A DNA stretch of 64,000 nt. Origin: Alphaproteobacteria bacterium (GTDB lineage: Bacteria > Pseudomonadota > Alphaproteobacteria > Caulobacterales > Parvularculaceae). A program made the translations under genes and the position numbers. The stretch lies in contig WGLT01000010.1 of the NCBI GenBank assembly GCA_016125425.1, positions 1 to 64,000 on the forward strand, given 5' to 3'. Of the stretch, positions 53,697-62,493 are shown one piece after another. The first letter of the stretch is position 1. Each line of letters opens with the position of its first letter. The notes under the pieces are model-generated. The model did not search any database. It saw nothing but the letters and a program-made list of their open reading frames with translations, and had not been told where the DNA came from.

Positions 53697-54487
53697 AAAA
53701 CAAATTCTACAAGAAAGAACTCGCCGAGCTCGAATTCGAGCTCGCGAAGCTGCAGGAGACTGTCGTGCGCAAGGGCATGCGCGCGGCGATTATTTTCGAG
53801 GGCCGCGACGCAGCCGGCAAGGGCGGCGTCATCAAGACGATCACGCGACGGATGAATTCGCGCGTCTGGCGCATCGCAGCGCTGCCCAAACCTTCGGACG
53901 TCGAGCGCACGCAATGGTATTTCCAGCGCTATGTCGCGCATCTGCCCTCGGCCGGCGAAATCGTGCTCTTTGACCGCTCCTGGTACAACCGGGCCGTCGT
54001 CGAGCCCGTCATGGGCTTTTGCACCGAGACCGAGCATGAAACCTTCATGCGCGAGGCGCCGGAATTCGAGCGCATGCTGACGGAAAGCGGAATCATTCTG
54101 CTCAAATACTGGATTCATGTCTCGGCGGACGAACAGGAAAAGCGCTTTCAGGACCGCGCCCATGACGGGCGCAAGCGCTGGAAACTGTCGGCGATCGATC
54201 TCGAAAGCCGGCGGCGGTGGGCGGAATTCTCGATCTATCGCAACAAGATGCTGCGCGAAACGACGAGCGAATGGGCGCCCTGGCGCGTCGTCGACGGCAA
54301 CGACAAGAAAAAGGCGCGGCTCAACACGATCCGCTCCATCCTCGAAAACATTCCCTACGAATACAACGAGGCGGCCTTCGCGCCGATCGAGCTGCCGCCC
54401 CGCCAGACCATGGAGCAGGCGGGCTACAAGCGCACCGGCTACGAATACACCTTCCTCATCAAGGATCATTATCCGGAGGACAAATAA
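53693..54487 (+). CDS. ppk2: Polyphosphate kinase 2 family protein
   Basis: 264 residues. Walker A is GRDAAGKGG (37-45), Walker B is VLFDRSWYNRA with Asp94, and the lid region is KRFQDRAHDGRKRWKLSAID then LESRRRW. This is the one-domain class I PPK2, which reversibly moves phosphate between polyphosphate and nucleoside diphosphates. It starts inside the stop of hslO (ATGA overlap at 53693-53696) and the next gene begins 2 bp after its stop, so the three are one operon. It lies close to the pho genes. Confidence 0.94.
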   Translation: MKNKFYKKELAELEFELAKLQETVVRKGMRAAIIFEGRDAAGKGGVIKTITRRMNSRVWRIAALPKPSDVERTQWYFQRYVAHLPSAGEIVLFDRSWYNRAVVEPVMGFCTETEHETFMREAPEFERMLTESGIILLKYWIHVSADEQEKRFQDRAHDGRKRWKLSAIDLESRRRWAEFSIYRNKMLRETTSEWAPWRVVDGNDKKKARLNTIRSILENIPYEYNEAAFAPIELPPRQTMEQAGYKRTGYEYTFLIKDHYPEDK

Positions 54488-54489
54488 GG

Positions 54490-55113
54490 ATGATCGACTT
54501 CGAAGCGATGGCGCGCGGGGAATATCGGACCTCGCCATTCCGCTACATGACGGCGACGGGAACGCTTTCGCGCGAGGACGCCGCCGCCGTGCGGCGCGAT
54601 TACCCTCATATCACCAAGAGCGGCTATCATCCGCTGGCGCAATTCGAGGCGAAAGGCGCCTTCGCCGAGCTGATCAGGGATTTGCAGTCGCCGCGCCTCG
54701 CCGAAATTCTCTCCGAAAAGCTCGATCTCGATCTTGAGGACAAGCCGCGCATGATCACGGTCAGGAAGCTTTCGAAGGAAGGCGACGGGCGCATCCACAA
54801 TGACTCCGCCTCGAAGATCGCGACCATGCTGATCTATCTGAATGACAGCTGGAACAATGCGGAAGGCGGCGCGATCCGCGCGCTCAACGGCCCGGACAGC
54901 ATAGACGACTTCGCCGATGAGGTCGCGCCGGTCGCCGGCAATGTCTTCGCCTTCGCGCGCTCGGAGACGAGCTGGCACGGCCATCCGCCTTTCGCCGGCG
55001 AACGTTATGTCGTGCAGACGACCTTCCTGATTTCGCAAGAAGCGCTCGACCGCAAGGAGAACCGCGGCGGCTTGCAGCTCTTCATGAAGAAGCTCAACCC
55101 CTTCGCGCGTTAG
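54490..55113 (+). CDS. 2-oxoglutarate/Fe(II)-dependent oxygenase
   Basis: 207 residues. The double-stranded beta-helix has the iron ligands His103 and Asp105 in GRIHNDSASKIATMLIYLND, and His163 in SETSWHGHPPF; Arg172 in GERYVVQTTF is placed to bind 2-oxoglutarate. It is a single-domain 2OG oxygenase (PF13640-like) whose substrate is unknown. The ATG lies 2 bp after ppk2, so it is part of the permease-hslO-ppk2 operon. A polar tail ends LQLFMKKLNPFAR. Confidence 0.85.
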   Translation: MIDFEAMARGEYRTSPFRYMTATGTLSREDAAAVRRDYPHITKSGYHPLAQFEAKGAFAELIRDLQSPRLAEILSEKLDLDLEDKPRMITVRKLSKEGDGRIHNDSASKIATMLIYLNDSWNNAEGGAIRALNGPDSIDDFADEVAPVAGNVFAFARSETSWHGHPPFAGERYVVQTTFLISQEALDRKENRGGLQLFMKKLNPFAR

Positions 55114-55619
55114 GCGAGCGCCGGGCCGCGCAGATTGCGCAAACCCGAAAAGGCGGATTCTGATCGACCCGCTGTTTTCGCGCGGCTCCGCCGGATATTG
55201 CGCAATTCGCCGGTCGGCCGATTGCGCAATCACGCCCGCGGAAGGAGAACCCCGGGCGCGCGGAAAGTCCCGTTCAAATCGCCGAGGCGAGCGGCGGTCC
55301 TGGAATCGCGCCCGACGACGCCCGCTGCGAAGCAGCGCCAAGGCCGCTTCGGCTCGCATTTTCACAATGTCAAAGAGCGGAAAGCCCCGCGGGCTTTCAT
55401 CCCGCCGGCGCGCAAGCCCGCCGACGCGACGCGCACAGAATAAGACCGCCCGCAAGGCGTTCGATAAGTTTCACGCATTGCGGGAATTAACCATGCAGCA
55501 TGCTGAATTTCTTCAACACGCATAACGGGCGACATCCATAAATTGTGCGAAGGCGGAGCGTTTCGTCCGGCCTTCCGAACCTGCGCTTTGCGCGGGCCTC
55601 GAAGGCTGGGCCGCGCGCG
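55114..55619. other. Intergenic region with three ATTGCGCAA(T) palindromes
   Basis: 506 bp with no credible gene, between the convergent 2OG-oxygenase and FkbM genes. ATTGCGCAA at 55134-55142 and the full palindrome ATTGCGCAAT at 55197-55206 and 55221-55230 lie within 97 bp. The palindrome CAGCATGCTG is at 55496-55505. The stretch 55242-55254 (GGAAGGAGAACCC) resembles part of the repeat downstream of 43051. A basic 102-codon frame at 55135-55443 is not considered real. Confidence 0.5.
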
Positions 55620-56453
55620 TCAGCCCCGCTCGAACACGGCGTTGAGCCGGTTCTTCATAACCGTCTTGTAGCCCCTAGACGCGATCAGGGCGGAGGCGGC
55701 GCGCTCGGGATCTTCATGCGAGGTCTCGATGATGACGAAGCGAGGCCAGAGCGCTTCGGGCGCGTTCGCGAAAAAGGCGTCGAGCGCGGCGTATTCATGG
55801 CCTTCGATATCGATTTTCATGGCGTCGACATGTTCGACGCCCTGCTCGGCGAGCATGGACGCGATCGGCGCGCCCTCGACGGCCTCCCCGCCGTCTTCGA
55901 CAATGCGCGTCATGCCGCGGCTGCGCGCATTCACTTGAAGACGCACCGCGCCATGCGCGGCAGTCGCCGCATAGGGAAGGATTTTCGCCTTGACGCCGGA
56001 GGCGGCGAAATTGAACGCCATGCGCACGCACATCACCGGATCGGCCTCGATCGCGACGATTGCGATCGCGCGCCCGGCGCGCCGCGCCGCGCTCGCCGCA
56101 AACAGCGAATAAAGACCGGCGTTCGCGCCGACATCGACAAAGACGAACGGCCCCGCGCCCCGTTCAATGAATTTCGCGAGCGCGCGGCGTTCGTCAGGGT
56201 CCCAGTGCTGCGGCGTCAGATAAACGCGTTTTTCGCAGATATTGTCATAGGGATGGAGGCGCGCCTTCATCGAACCGAAGACGGACACGTCATAGGCGCG
56301 GCCGTCGCGCCCGCCGGCCGGCCCGAGCAGGATCGAAGACGTCTTCCGGAAGAGCGCGACATCCGGCAGCAAATGCGCCAAGACCCTGACCGCATTCCGG
56401 AATGCGCCCGGCGGACAGGCGCCGAAAGGCGGCGGCGGGCCTTTTTTACTCAT
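55620..56453 (-). CDS. FkbM-family methyltransferase
   Basis: 277 residues. The SAM-binding motif FVFVDVGANAGLYSLFAASA and the FkbM-specific late motif VDAMKIDIEGHEYAALDAFF, with AIVAIEADP between them, identify the family. It methylates hydroxyl groups on sugars or small molecules in known members; the substrate here is unknown. The ATG has AAGGA 6 bases upstream. It is on the same strand as, and 36 bp after, the Fic gene, but its base composition resembles the core genome and not Fic. Confidence 0.88.
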   Translation of the reverse strand: MSKKGPPPPFGACPPGAFRNAVRVLAHLLPDVALFRKTSSILLGPAGGRDGRAYDVSVFGSMKARLHPYDNICEKRVYLTPQHWDPDERRALAKFIERGAGPFVFVDVGANAGLYSLFAASAARRAGRAIAIVAIEADPVMCVRMAFNFAASGVKAKILPYAATAAHGAVRLQVNARSRGMTRIVEDGGEAVEGAPIASMLAEQGVEHVDAMKIDIEGHEYAALDAFFANAPEALWPRFVIIETSHEDPERAASALIASRGYKTVMKNRLNAVFERG

Positions 56454-56489
56454 GCCGTGTCCTTGCGAGGCAATTGCGTTCCCGGCGAT

Positions 56490-57872
56490 TCAAGCTTCGG
56501 CGCTGTCCTTCAATCCAAGCTTTCGCGCCAGATTTGGAACAGGAGAATAATGGGAAGTATTGCCTCTCTTTTGCTTACGCAAATAACCCAACGCGGCGAG
56601 TCCTTCCAGATCGCTGCGCGCAGTCAGGTAGCTGACTCCATGAAGTTTCTCATGCTCAGCAATCTTGTAAACGGCCGCGTGTGACCTGATTGCATCGTGT
56701 AACAACGCTAGCTGTCGATGATTGAGGCTGTCCTTCAATTTCTTGCTATTCAACGCCGCGCTGAGGGCGCTAATTTCATCTTGCTTGCGTTTTATGAATT
56801 GACCAAGATCTCTGATCGCTCGAATGAGCACATCTAATTGGTGATGAATGAAGTAAGTTAGATCATTGTCGTCCGTTTCGGTATATAAGAAGGCGTTTCC
56901 ATACCTTACTGGCGCCTCATTTATGATGCGGCTAATTGAGACGTATTCTAATAGCCAGTACCCGTCCTTCACAACGGACCAATAGAATAATGCGCGCGCG
57001 GTTCGACCATTGCCGTCCACATAAGGATGGTCATAGGCGAGCATGAAATGAAGAATGATCGCCCGCAATACGGGGTGAATGAACCCATGATCTTGGCTTT
57101 CGCCATTAGCAAAATCGCATATTAACTGAACGCGCTTTGGCAAATCCCGCGCTGGCGGCGGAATGTGAAGTATTTCGTCCTCAACCTCATCGACCACATT
57201 TATATTATCTGTCTCAGATCGGAATGCGCCGGCTTTTCGGTCGTCATCTAAAGTGCCCTGCGTAAGAATTCGATGCAAATGATGGATGATTTCGATTGTC
57301 AGCAACTCGTTCTTTTGCTGCTTGATAAACTCTATCGCCCGATAATTGTTTAAAACCATTCGCTCGCTGATAGTCATAGGGCGCTTATTCTCTCGGATTA
57401 GCTTTTTCGCTTGATCACGTGTTGTCGCGGCGCCCTCAAGGAGAGAGCTGTTGAACGGCTCCTCGAGCAGCGACTTTATGAGAAAGCGCTCCGCCTCCTG
57501 ATCTTTTGGGGCGATTCCGGCAAACTGGACGCCGCCTCTCGCTTCGCTGTCAATTTCGTGAAGTCGCCTGGAAACCGTATCAGTCTGCACAAAGACAAAA
57601 GGCTGGTCGAGCTTGCTCACGAAAGGAGTCATGCGCCGCTGCATGAAGCGTGCGTTTCTCGTCAGGGCCCAATACGATTTCGAATCAAGGCCTTGCGGAG
57701 GCTTGCGAAAGCGGAATTCGCTCCATGGAAGATACCGCCCCTTTTCATCTGTTGGTTTGGCGTTCGCCATGAGACTAGCGAACCGTTCGGCGTCTTCGCC
57801 TCCGGCTGCGACTTGTTTTATGAGTTCAAAAAATTCGCTCCTGAAATCAGGAGGAGACGCCGGGATCTTCAT
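56490..57872 (-). CDS. Fic family protein (class II, with inhibitory motif and C-terminal winged helix)
   Basis: 460 residues. The Fic motif HPYVDGNGR (282-290) fits H-P-F/Y-x-D/E-G-N-G-R. The auto-inhibitory S-x-x-x-E-G motif lies N-terminal at 142-147 (SSLLEG), the class II arrangement. The flap region TERMVL-like ISERMVLNNYRAIEF and the FIHPVLRAIILHFMLAY helix are complete. The C-terminus (about 400-450, LTARSDLEGLAALGYLRKQK) looks like a winged helix. Such proteins usually transfer AMP to a protein. The gene is clearly AT-richer than its neighbours and has no ribosome-binding site before the ATG, with TATTATA about 15 bases upstream, suggesting a very short leader. Confidence 0.92.
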   Translation of the reverse strand: MKIPASPPDFRSEFFELIKQVAAGGEDAERFASLMANAKPTDEKGRYLPWSEFRFRKPPQGLDSKSYWALTRNARFMQRRMTPFVSKLDQPFVFVQTDTVSRRLHEIDSEARGGVQFAGIAPKDQEAERFLIKSLLEEPFNSSLLEGAATTRDQAKKLIRENKRPMTISERMVLNNYRAIEFIKQQKNELLTIEIIHHLHRILTQGTLDDDRKAGAFRSETDNINVVDEVEDEILHIPPPARDLPKRVQLICDFANGESQDHGFIHPVLRAIILHFMLAYDHPYVDGNGRTARALFYWSVVKDGYWLLEYVSISRIINEAPVRYGNAFLYTETDDNDLTYFIHHQLDVLIRAIRDLGQFIKRKQDEISALSAALNSKKLKDSLNHRQLALLHDAIRSHAAVYKIAEHEKLHGVSYLTARSDLEGLAALGYLRKQKRGNTSHYSPVPNLARKLGLKDSAEA

Positions 57873-57912
57873 CTATATAGCCTATAATAACAAGCAGATG
57901 TTTCTTTTTATA

Positions 57913-58033
57913 TCAGTGGGTTAGGAGTTTATAACGCCTCAGAAGGCCATTGGCAACATCTTTTTATAGCTTATAAGCACTTCGCGCGACGAAAGCCATT
58001 TTTCAAAACTTTTCAGTGGGTTATGCGTTTATA
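57913..58033. repeat. Pair of 21-bp direct repeats upstream of the Fic gene
   Basis: TCAGTGGGTTAGGAGTTTATA at 57913-57933 (first 20 bases TCAGTGGGTTAGGAGTTTAT) and its copy at 58013-58033 differ at two positions and are exactly 100 bp apart. The DNA between and around them is AT-rich (57873-58069) and holds no gene. The proximal copy overlaps the presumed Fic promoter, so they may be operators for the Fic winged helix, or traces of insertion. Confidence 0.7.
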
Positions 58034-58069
58034 GGCGCAAGGATTCCGGATCTGAAAAGGAGCCGCCCC

Positions 58070-59485
58070 TTAATCAAACGCGAAACTGAACGGCGCGGCG
58101 AGGCGGCGATATTCGTCGATGACGAGCCGCCGGCGCAGCGGCGGGTGGGCGCGCGCCGCGCAGTCGACCCGTTCGCAAAGCCGGCAGGTGACGCCGATCG
58201 GCGTCGGCTCGGCGTCGGCGAGGTCGAGGCCCGCCGCATAGACAAGCTTTCCCGCATCCTCGAGCCGGCAGCCGAGCGCGACGGCGCGTTCGGCCTCCGG
58301 CGCGCCGAAATAGGCCGCGCCCCCATGCACCGCGCGCGCGATCGAAAAGAATTTGCCGCCGTCAGGCAGCGCGACGACCTGCGTCAAAATCCGCCGCGGC
58401 GCCCGGAATACGTCATGCACGTTCCAGAGCGGGCAGGAGCCGCCATAGCGCGCGAATGGAAACACCTCGCCCGAATAACGCTTCGAGACATTGCCAGCCG
58501 CGTCGACGCGCAAGAAGAAAAAGGGCACGCCTTCCGCGCCGGGCTTTTGCAGGGTCGTCAGGCGATGGGCGATCTGTTCGAAGCTCGCGCCGAAACGCCG
58601 GCCCAGGGCTTCGACGTCATAACGCAATTCCTCGGCCGCCGAACGAAAGGCCGTATAAGGCAGCATGATCGCGGCGGCGGCGTAATTGGCGAGCGCGGCG
58701 CGCGCGAGCCTGCGGCCGGCGTCGCTTTCGAATTTCGCGTCATTGACGAGCCTGTCGAGCGCGCCCGTCTGCTCGATGAGAACGAGCTGCAAGGCGAGCT
58801 GAAAGCGGCGGCTCGCCCCGTCGAGGCTTTCCGAAATCAGGACCTCGCCCGAATGCCGGTTCAGACGGCGAAAAGCGTCGCCCATCACCTCGCGCGGCAG
58901 GACGCGCACGCGCAGATTATGCGCCTGCCGGAAGCGGCGCGTCAGCGATTCGAACAAAGCCGTATGCGGATGATCGAGCGCGCGCGCGGCCTCCTCGCCC
59001 GCTTCGTCGAGCGCCGGAAAATAATTGCGCGAGGCCTGAATGAAAGCCCGCGCTTCCTCGACCGGGTCCGCCTCGCCCGTGCGCCCCGCCGCGCGCGCAT
59101 CCGTGAGTTCGGCCTGCGCCGTCCGATAGGCGCGATAGAGCGCCGCGACCGCCTCGCCGAGCACGGGATTGCCGGCCGCGAGCTCATGGGCGTCCTCGCG
59201 CGTCGCGCCGGCGTTCTGGAAAATGGGATCGGCGAAGGCCGCGGTCAGGCTCTCGAAAAGATCGTCCGTCCTCTCCGCCGAAAAGGCGGACAGGTCGAGA
59301 TCGTACGCGCCGGCGATGCGCACAAGCAGATCGGCCGAAACCGGGCGCTGGTTGCGCTCGACCAGATTGACATAGGAGGGCGACACGCCGAGCTCGCCCG
59401 CCATCTGCGCCTGGGTCAGCCCGCGCTCGCGGCGCAGCCGCCGGATCTGCGGCCCAAGGTAAAGTTTGCGTTTTTTCGCCGGCAT
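58070..59485 (-). CDS. ScfR/RamB-like XRE regulator with IrrE-type domain
   Basis: 471 residues. The N-terminal Cro/CI-type helix-turn-helix is RERGLTQAQMAGELGVSPSY then VNLVERNQRPVS. The middle is the degenerate ImmA/IrrE region (about 160-300), and the C-terminal zinc-finger-like part has ARYGGSCPLWNVHDVF and CRLCERVDCAARA. This is the short-chain fatty acyl-CoA regulator family that includes RamB and PccR, which control glyoxylate or propionate genes. It is divergent from aceA, the expected target, with 167 bp between the starts. Confidence 0.9.
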   Translation of the reverse strand: MPAKKRKLYLGPQIRRLRRERGLTQAQMAGELGVSPSYVNLVERNQRPVSADLLVRIAGAYDLDLSAFSAERTDDLFESLTAAFADPIFQNAGATREDAHELAAGNPVLGEAVAALYRAYRTAQAELTDARAAGRTGEADPVEEARAFIQASRNYFPALDEAGEEAARALDHPHTALFESLTRRFRQAHNLRVRVLPREVMGDAFRRLNRHSGEVLISESLDGASRRFQLALQLVLIEQTGALDRLVNDAKFESDAGRRLARAALANYAAAAIMLPYTAFRSAAEELRYDVEALGRRFGASFEQIAHRLTTLQKPGAEGVPFFFLRVDAAGNVSKRYSGEVFPFARYGGSCPLWNVHDVFRAPRRILTQVVALPDGGKFFSIARAVHGGAAYFGAPEAERAVALGCRLEDAGKLVYAAGLDLADAEPTPIGVTCRLCERVDCAARAHPPLRRRLVIDEYRRLAAPFSFAFD

Positions 59486-59652
59486 GCGCGCGCTCGAAAA
59501 ATCCCGGTTTTACAGCGGTATGGCGTCAGAAATTTACTAAATTGACAATATCACAGAAATTTTCGTCCTCAAGTATACAAGGCGACCCGGATTGGCTCGC
59601 TTCGCAGCCGCAACAATGATTTTCTGCCGGCGTGAAGTTGCTGGAGAGCCCG
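59486..59652. promoter_or_regulatory. Divergent regulatory region between scfR-like gene and aceA
   Basis: The AT-rich part contains the palindrome AATTTACTAAATT (59531-59543) and the direct repeat CAGAAATTT at 59527-59535 and 59554-59562. One of these is a candidate binding site for the regulator. The TTTGCAAA sites known for PccR-type members were not seen. Confidence 0.45.
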
Positions 59653-60939
59653 ATGGCCACATTCAAAGATCTCGTTCCCGCCGCCGCGCCCGGCCGTTTC
59701 GACGGCATTGAGCGCAAATACGGCCCCGAAGAGGTTCGCCGCCTCAGAGGCTCGCTCGACGTCGCCTACACGCTCGCCGAACGCGGCGCGGTGCGGCTTT
59801 GGGAGCTTTTGAAGACCGAGCCTTACGTCAACGCGCTCGGCGCCCTCTCGGGCAATCAGGCCGTGCAGATGGCGAAAGCGGGGCTCAAGGCGATCTATCT
59901 TTCCGGCTGGCAGGTCGCGGGCGATGCGAACGCCGCGGGCCAGACCTATCCCGACCAGTCGCTTTATCCGGCCAATTCCGGCCCGGAGCTCGCCAAGCGC
60001 ATCAACAACGCGCTGCGCCGCGCCGACCAGATCGAATATTCCGAGGGCGGCGCGAAACGGGATTTCTTCCTGCCGATCGTCGCCGACGCCGAGGCCGGCT
60101 TCGGCGGCCCCCTGAACTGCTTTGAGATCATGAAGGCCTATATCGAAGCGGGCGCGGCCGGCGTTCATTTCGAAGACCAGCTCGCCTCCGAGAAGAAATG
60201 CGGCCATCTGGGCGGCAAGGTTCTGATCCCGACCAAGGCGCATGAGCGGAATTTGAGCGCGGCGCGCCTCGCAGCCGATGTCTGCGGCGTGCCGACGGTG
60301 CTCATCGCGCGCACCGACGCCGAATCCGCAAGGCTTATCACTTCGGATATCGACGAGCGCGATCACGAATTCATCGATTTCGACCAGGGCCGCACGCCGG
60401 AGGGCTTTTACCGGCTGAAAGAGGGCACGGGCGTCGATCACTGCATCGCGCGCGGCCTCAGTTACGCGCCGTATGCGGATCTTCTCTGGTGGGAGACCTC
60501 GCACCCCAATCTCGACGACGCGAAAAAATTCGCCGAAGCGATCCAGAAAGAATATCCCGGCAAGATGATGGCGTATAACTGTTCGCCGTCCTTCAACTGG
60601 GAAGGCAAGCTGGACAAGGCGACGATCGCGAAATTCCAGCGCGAAATCGGCGCGATGGGCTACAAATTCCAGTTCGTCACCCTCGCCGGATTTCACGCGC
60701 TCAACTATTCGATGTTCACGCTGGCGAACGCCTATCGCGACCGCGGCATGGCCGCCTATTCGGAGCTTCAGCAGGCGGAGTTCGCGGCCGAGAAAGACGG
60801 CTACGAAGCGACGCGCCACCAGCGCGAAGTCGGGACCGGCTATTTCGACCTCGTCGCCAATACGCTGTCGGGCGGCCAGTCCTCGACGACGGCGATGGGC
60901 GAGTCGACCGAAACGGCGCAGTTCAAAGCCGCGGAATAA
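59653..60939 (+). CDS. aceA: Isocitrate lyase
   Basis: 428 residues. The active-site motif is KKCGH (181-185) in [19 protein letters not shown]; the metal region [15 protein letters not shown] and the late [10 protein letters not shown] are also complete. It cleaves isocitrate to glyoxylate and succinate, the first step of the glyoxylate shunt needed for growth on acetate or PHB-derived acetyl-CoA. The ATG at 59653 has GGAG 8 bases upstream; an ATG at 59632 in the same frame is less likely. The regulator lies divergently, and a terminator is at 60973-61006. Malate synthase is not in the window. Confidence 0.97.
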   Translation: MATFKDLVPAAAPGRFDGIERKYGPEEVRRLRGSLDVAYTLAERGAVRLWELLKTEPYVNALGALSGNQAVQMAKAGLKAIYLSGWQVAGDANAAGQTYPDQSLYPANSGPELAKRINNALRRADQIEYSEGGAKRDFFLPIVADAEAGFGGPLNCFEIMKAYIEAGAAGVHFEDQLASEKKCGHLGGKVLIPTKAHERNLSAARLAADVCGVPTVLIARTDAESARLITSDIDERDHEFIDFDQGRTPEGFYRLKEGTGVDHCIARGLSYAPYADLLWWETSHPNLDDAKKFAEAIQKEYPGKMMAYNCSPSFNWEGKLDKATIAKFQREIGAMGYKFQFVTLAGFHALNYSMFTLANAYRDRGMAAYSELQQAEFAAEKDGYEATRHQREVGTGYFDLVANTLSGGQSSTTAMGESTETAQFKAAE

Positions 60940-60972
60940 AGCGCGTCTTCTGGGAGGAAGCGCGTAAAGGAG

Positions 60973-61006
60973 CGCCGCCCCGCGATGGCTCCCGGGGCGG
61001 CGTTTC
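60973..61006 (+). terminator. Rho-independent terminator of aceA
   Basis: A perfect 10-bp stem (CGCCGCCCCG and CGGGGCGGCG) with a 10-base loop is followed by TTTCTCATTT, 33 bp after the aceA stop. Confidence 0.85.
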
Positions 61007-61030
61007 TCATTTGCGAGTCTCGCCGCTCAC

Positions 61031-61783
61031 TCAGTAAGGCTGGCCGCCTTCGTCGCCGTCGCCCCCGGGGCTTTCGCCGCCCGGGCCCTCCCCGCCGGGC
61101 CGCCCGGGGCCGCGCGGGCGAGGGCCGCCATAAGGCCCCTCCGCCCCCAAAGCGCGACGCTCCTCGCCGCGCTGGCCCGCCTCGCGCCGCGGCGGGCCCT
61201 GATAAAGAGCGAGACGGACGGGCGTGAAATTTTTCACGAAAGCCTGCGCCTCTTCGACGGCTTCAGGCGACAGAACGCCTTTAAGCCCCGGCACGAAGGT
61301 GCGCGGAAAATCCTTGTAGCCGTATAGGCTGGCGTCGGGATTGGCCTCGTATAGCAGCGCCCATTTCAGCGCCTCGAGGTCGGAATGCTCCGGATTTTTC
61401 GGCCCGGCGTAAAGCTCGGCGAGCGCGCGTTGGGCGCGCGCATTGCCGGCATAGGCCGCGCGGCGCAGCCAGAAAAGCGCTTCTTCGCGCCTCAGCGTCG
61501 TTTCGATCGCGCTCGCGCCGGGCGCTTCGAGCAGACACTCGCCGAGTTCATCCTGCGCGGCTTCGAAGCCTTCGCCCATCGCCGCGATGACGCGATAGTC
61601 GGCGAGCGCCGCCTCGCAGCCTTTCGCCTGCCGGGTCTCGCGCGCGAATGCGAGAATTCGATTGGCCTCCGCCGCCGTCGGCGGGCGCGCCGGCGCCGGC
61701 TCGGCCTTGTTTTTCGCCAGCGACGCAGATGCGCCGAAAACGAGGATTGCAATCGCCGCAACGCCAAGCTGTCGCATCGTCAT
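61031..61783 (-). CDS. Secreted Sel1-repeat-like protein with Gly/Pro-rich tail
   Basis: 250 residues. A signal peptide ([21 protein letters not shown]) is followed by helical repeats resembling Sel1 ([20 protein letters not shown] then AELYAGPK, and [16 protein letters not shown]). The last 40 residues are low-complexity, rich in Gly, Pro and Arg (for example [18 protein letters not shown]). Function unknown; the repeats suggest protein binding in the periplasm. The frame is open to 62059, but the ATG at 61783 puts the signal peptide first and has GGGAGC upstream. It is divergent from yidD. Confidence 0.7.
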   Translation of the reverse strand: MTMRQLGVAAIAILVFGASASLAKNKAEPAPARPPTAAEANRILAFARETRQAKGCEAALADYRVIAAMGEGFEAAQDELGECLLEAPGASAIETTLRREEALFWLRRAAYAGNARAQRALAELYAGPKNPEHSDLEALKWALLYEANPDASLYGYKDFPRTFVPGLKGVLSPEAVEEAQAFVKNFTPVRLALYQGPPRREAGQRGEERRALGAEGPYGGPRPRGPGRPGGEGPGGESPGGDGDEGGQPY

Positions 61784-62069
61784 GATCGCCGCTCCCGATT
61801 TCGCCTTGCATTTAGATGGAACGGCCGGACGAGCGCAAACCGTCGAAATAAAATTCCCGAAAATCCCGACGGAGCGGCCCGCCCGGCGCGTTTCAGCGAA
61901 TGATCGGGCGGCGCCGCCCAAGCCTCCCGATCGCCGGTCCGGCGACGCCACGCCCCTCCCAAGCAGCATCGGCGACGCCCGGCCAACAAGACGTGCGGAA
62001 GCGTCTTCGCCCTGGACGCTTCCGCACGCGCCCTTTTCGATCTCGCCGCGCCGCTCCATATCAATCGCC

Positions 62070-62405
62070 GTGACTACGCGCCCGATCTCCTCGCCCGGAC
62101 CGGTCAGCGCCGCCGCTCTCGGCGCGCTCTGGCTCTATCAGCGCGCGCTTTCGCCGGTTTTCTATTTCCTCGGCGCGCGCTGCCGCCACGGACCGACCTG
62201 CTCGGACTATGCGGCGGAGGCTTTTCGTCGGCACGGAGCATGGCGGGGCTTCTGGCTCGCTTTCTCGCGGCTGTCGCGCTGTCATCCCCTCGGCAGCCAT
62301 GGCTTCGATCCTGTGCCGGAGACTTTGCCCGATCACGGCTGGCGTTTCTGGCGCTATGGCGACTGGGCGTGGACGGAGCGCGGGGAGACGCCGCCAAATC
62401 CCTGA
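62070..62405 (+). CDS. yidD: Membrane protein insertion efficiency factor YidD
   Basis: 111 residues from a GTG start. The family pattern is complete: [41 protein letters not shown] (in part) and [17 protein letters not shown], with the conserved cysteines of C-R-x-x-P-T-C-S and R-C-H-P. YidD helps YidC insert membrane proteins. The frame is open far upstream; no ATG lies close to the conserved start, so GTG at 62070 is the best choice. Here it lies next to thrS, 88 bp ahead of it, and not with rpmH-rnpA-yidC as in many bacteria. Confidence 0.85.
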   Translation: MTTRPISSPGPVSAAALGALWLYQRALSPVFYFLGARCRHGPTCSDYAAEAFRRHGAWRGFWLAFSRLSRCHPLGSHGFDPVPETLPDHGWRFWRYGDWAWTERGETPPNP

Positions 62406-62493
62406 ATTACGCGCCCTTCTTTCTTGACGAGGCGGGCGCGCTCATGGAAGTCGAACCCTTCGACAATCAACCGGAACGCCAAGAGAGCCCGCC

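Noticed and set aside
55135-55443. 102-codon basic frame in the large gap
   Set aside because: No ribosome-binding site, composition typical of random GC-rich frames, and it contains the ATTGCGCAAT palindromes.
57913-58033. CRISPR-like array
   Set aside because: Only two copies of the 21-bp repeat exist, at 100-bp spacing, and no cas gene is in the window.
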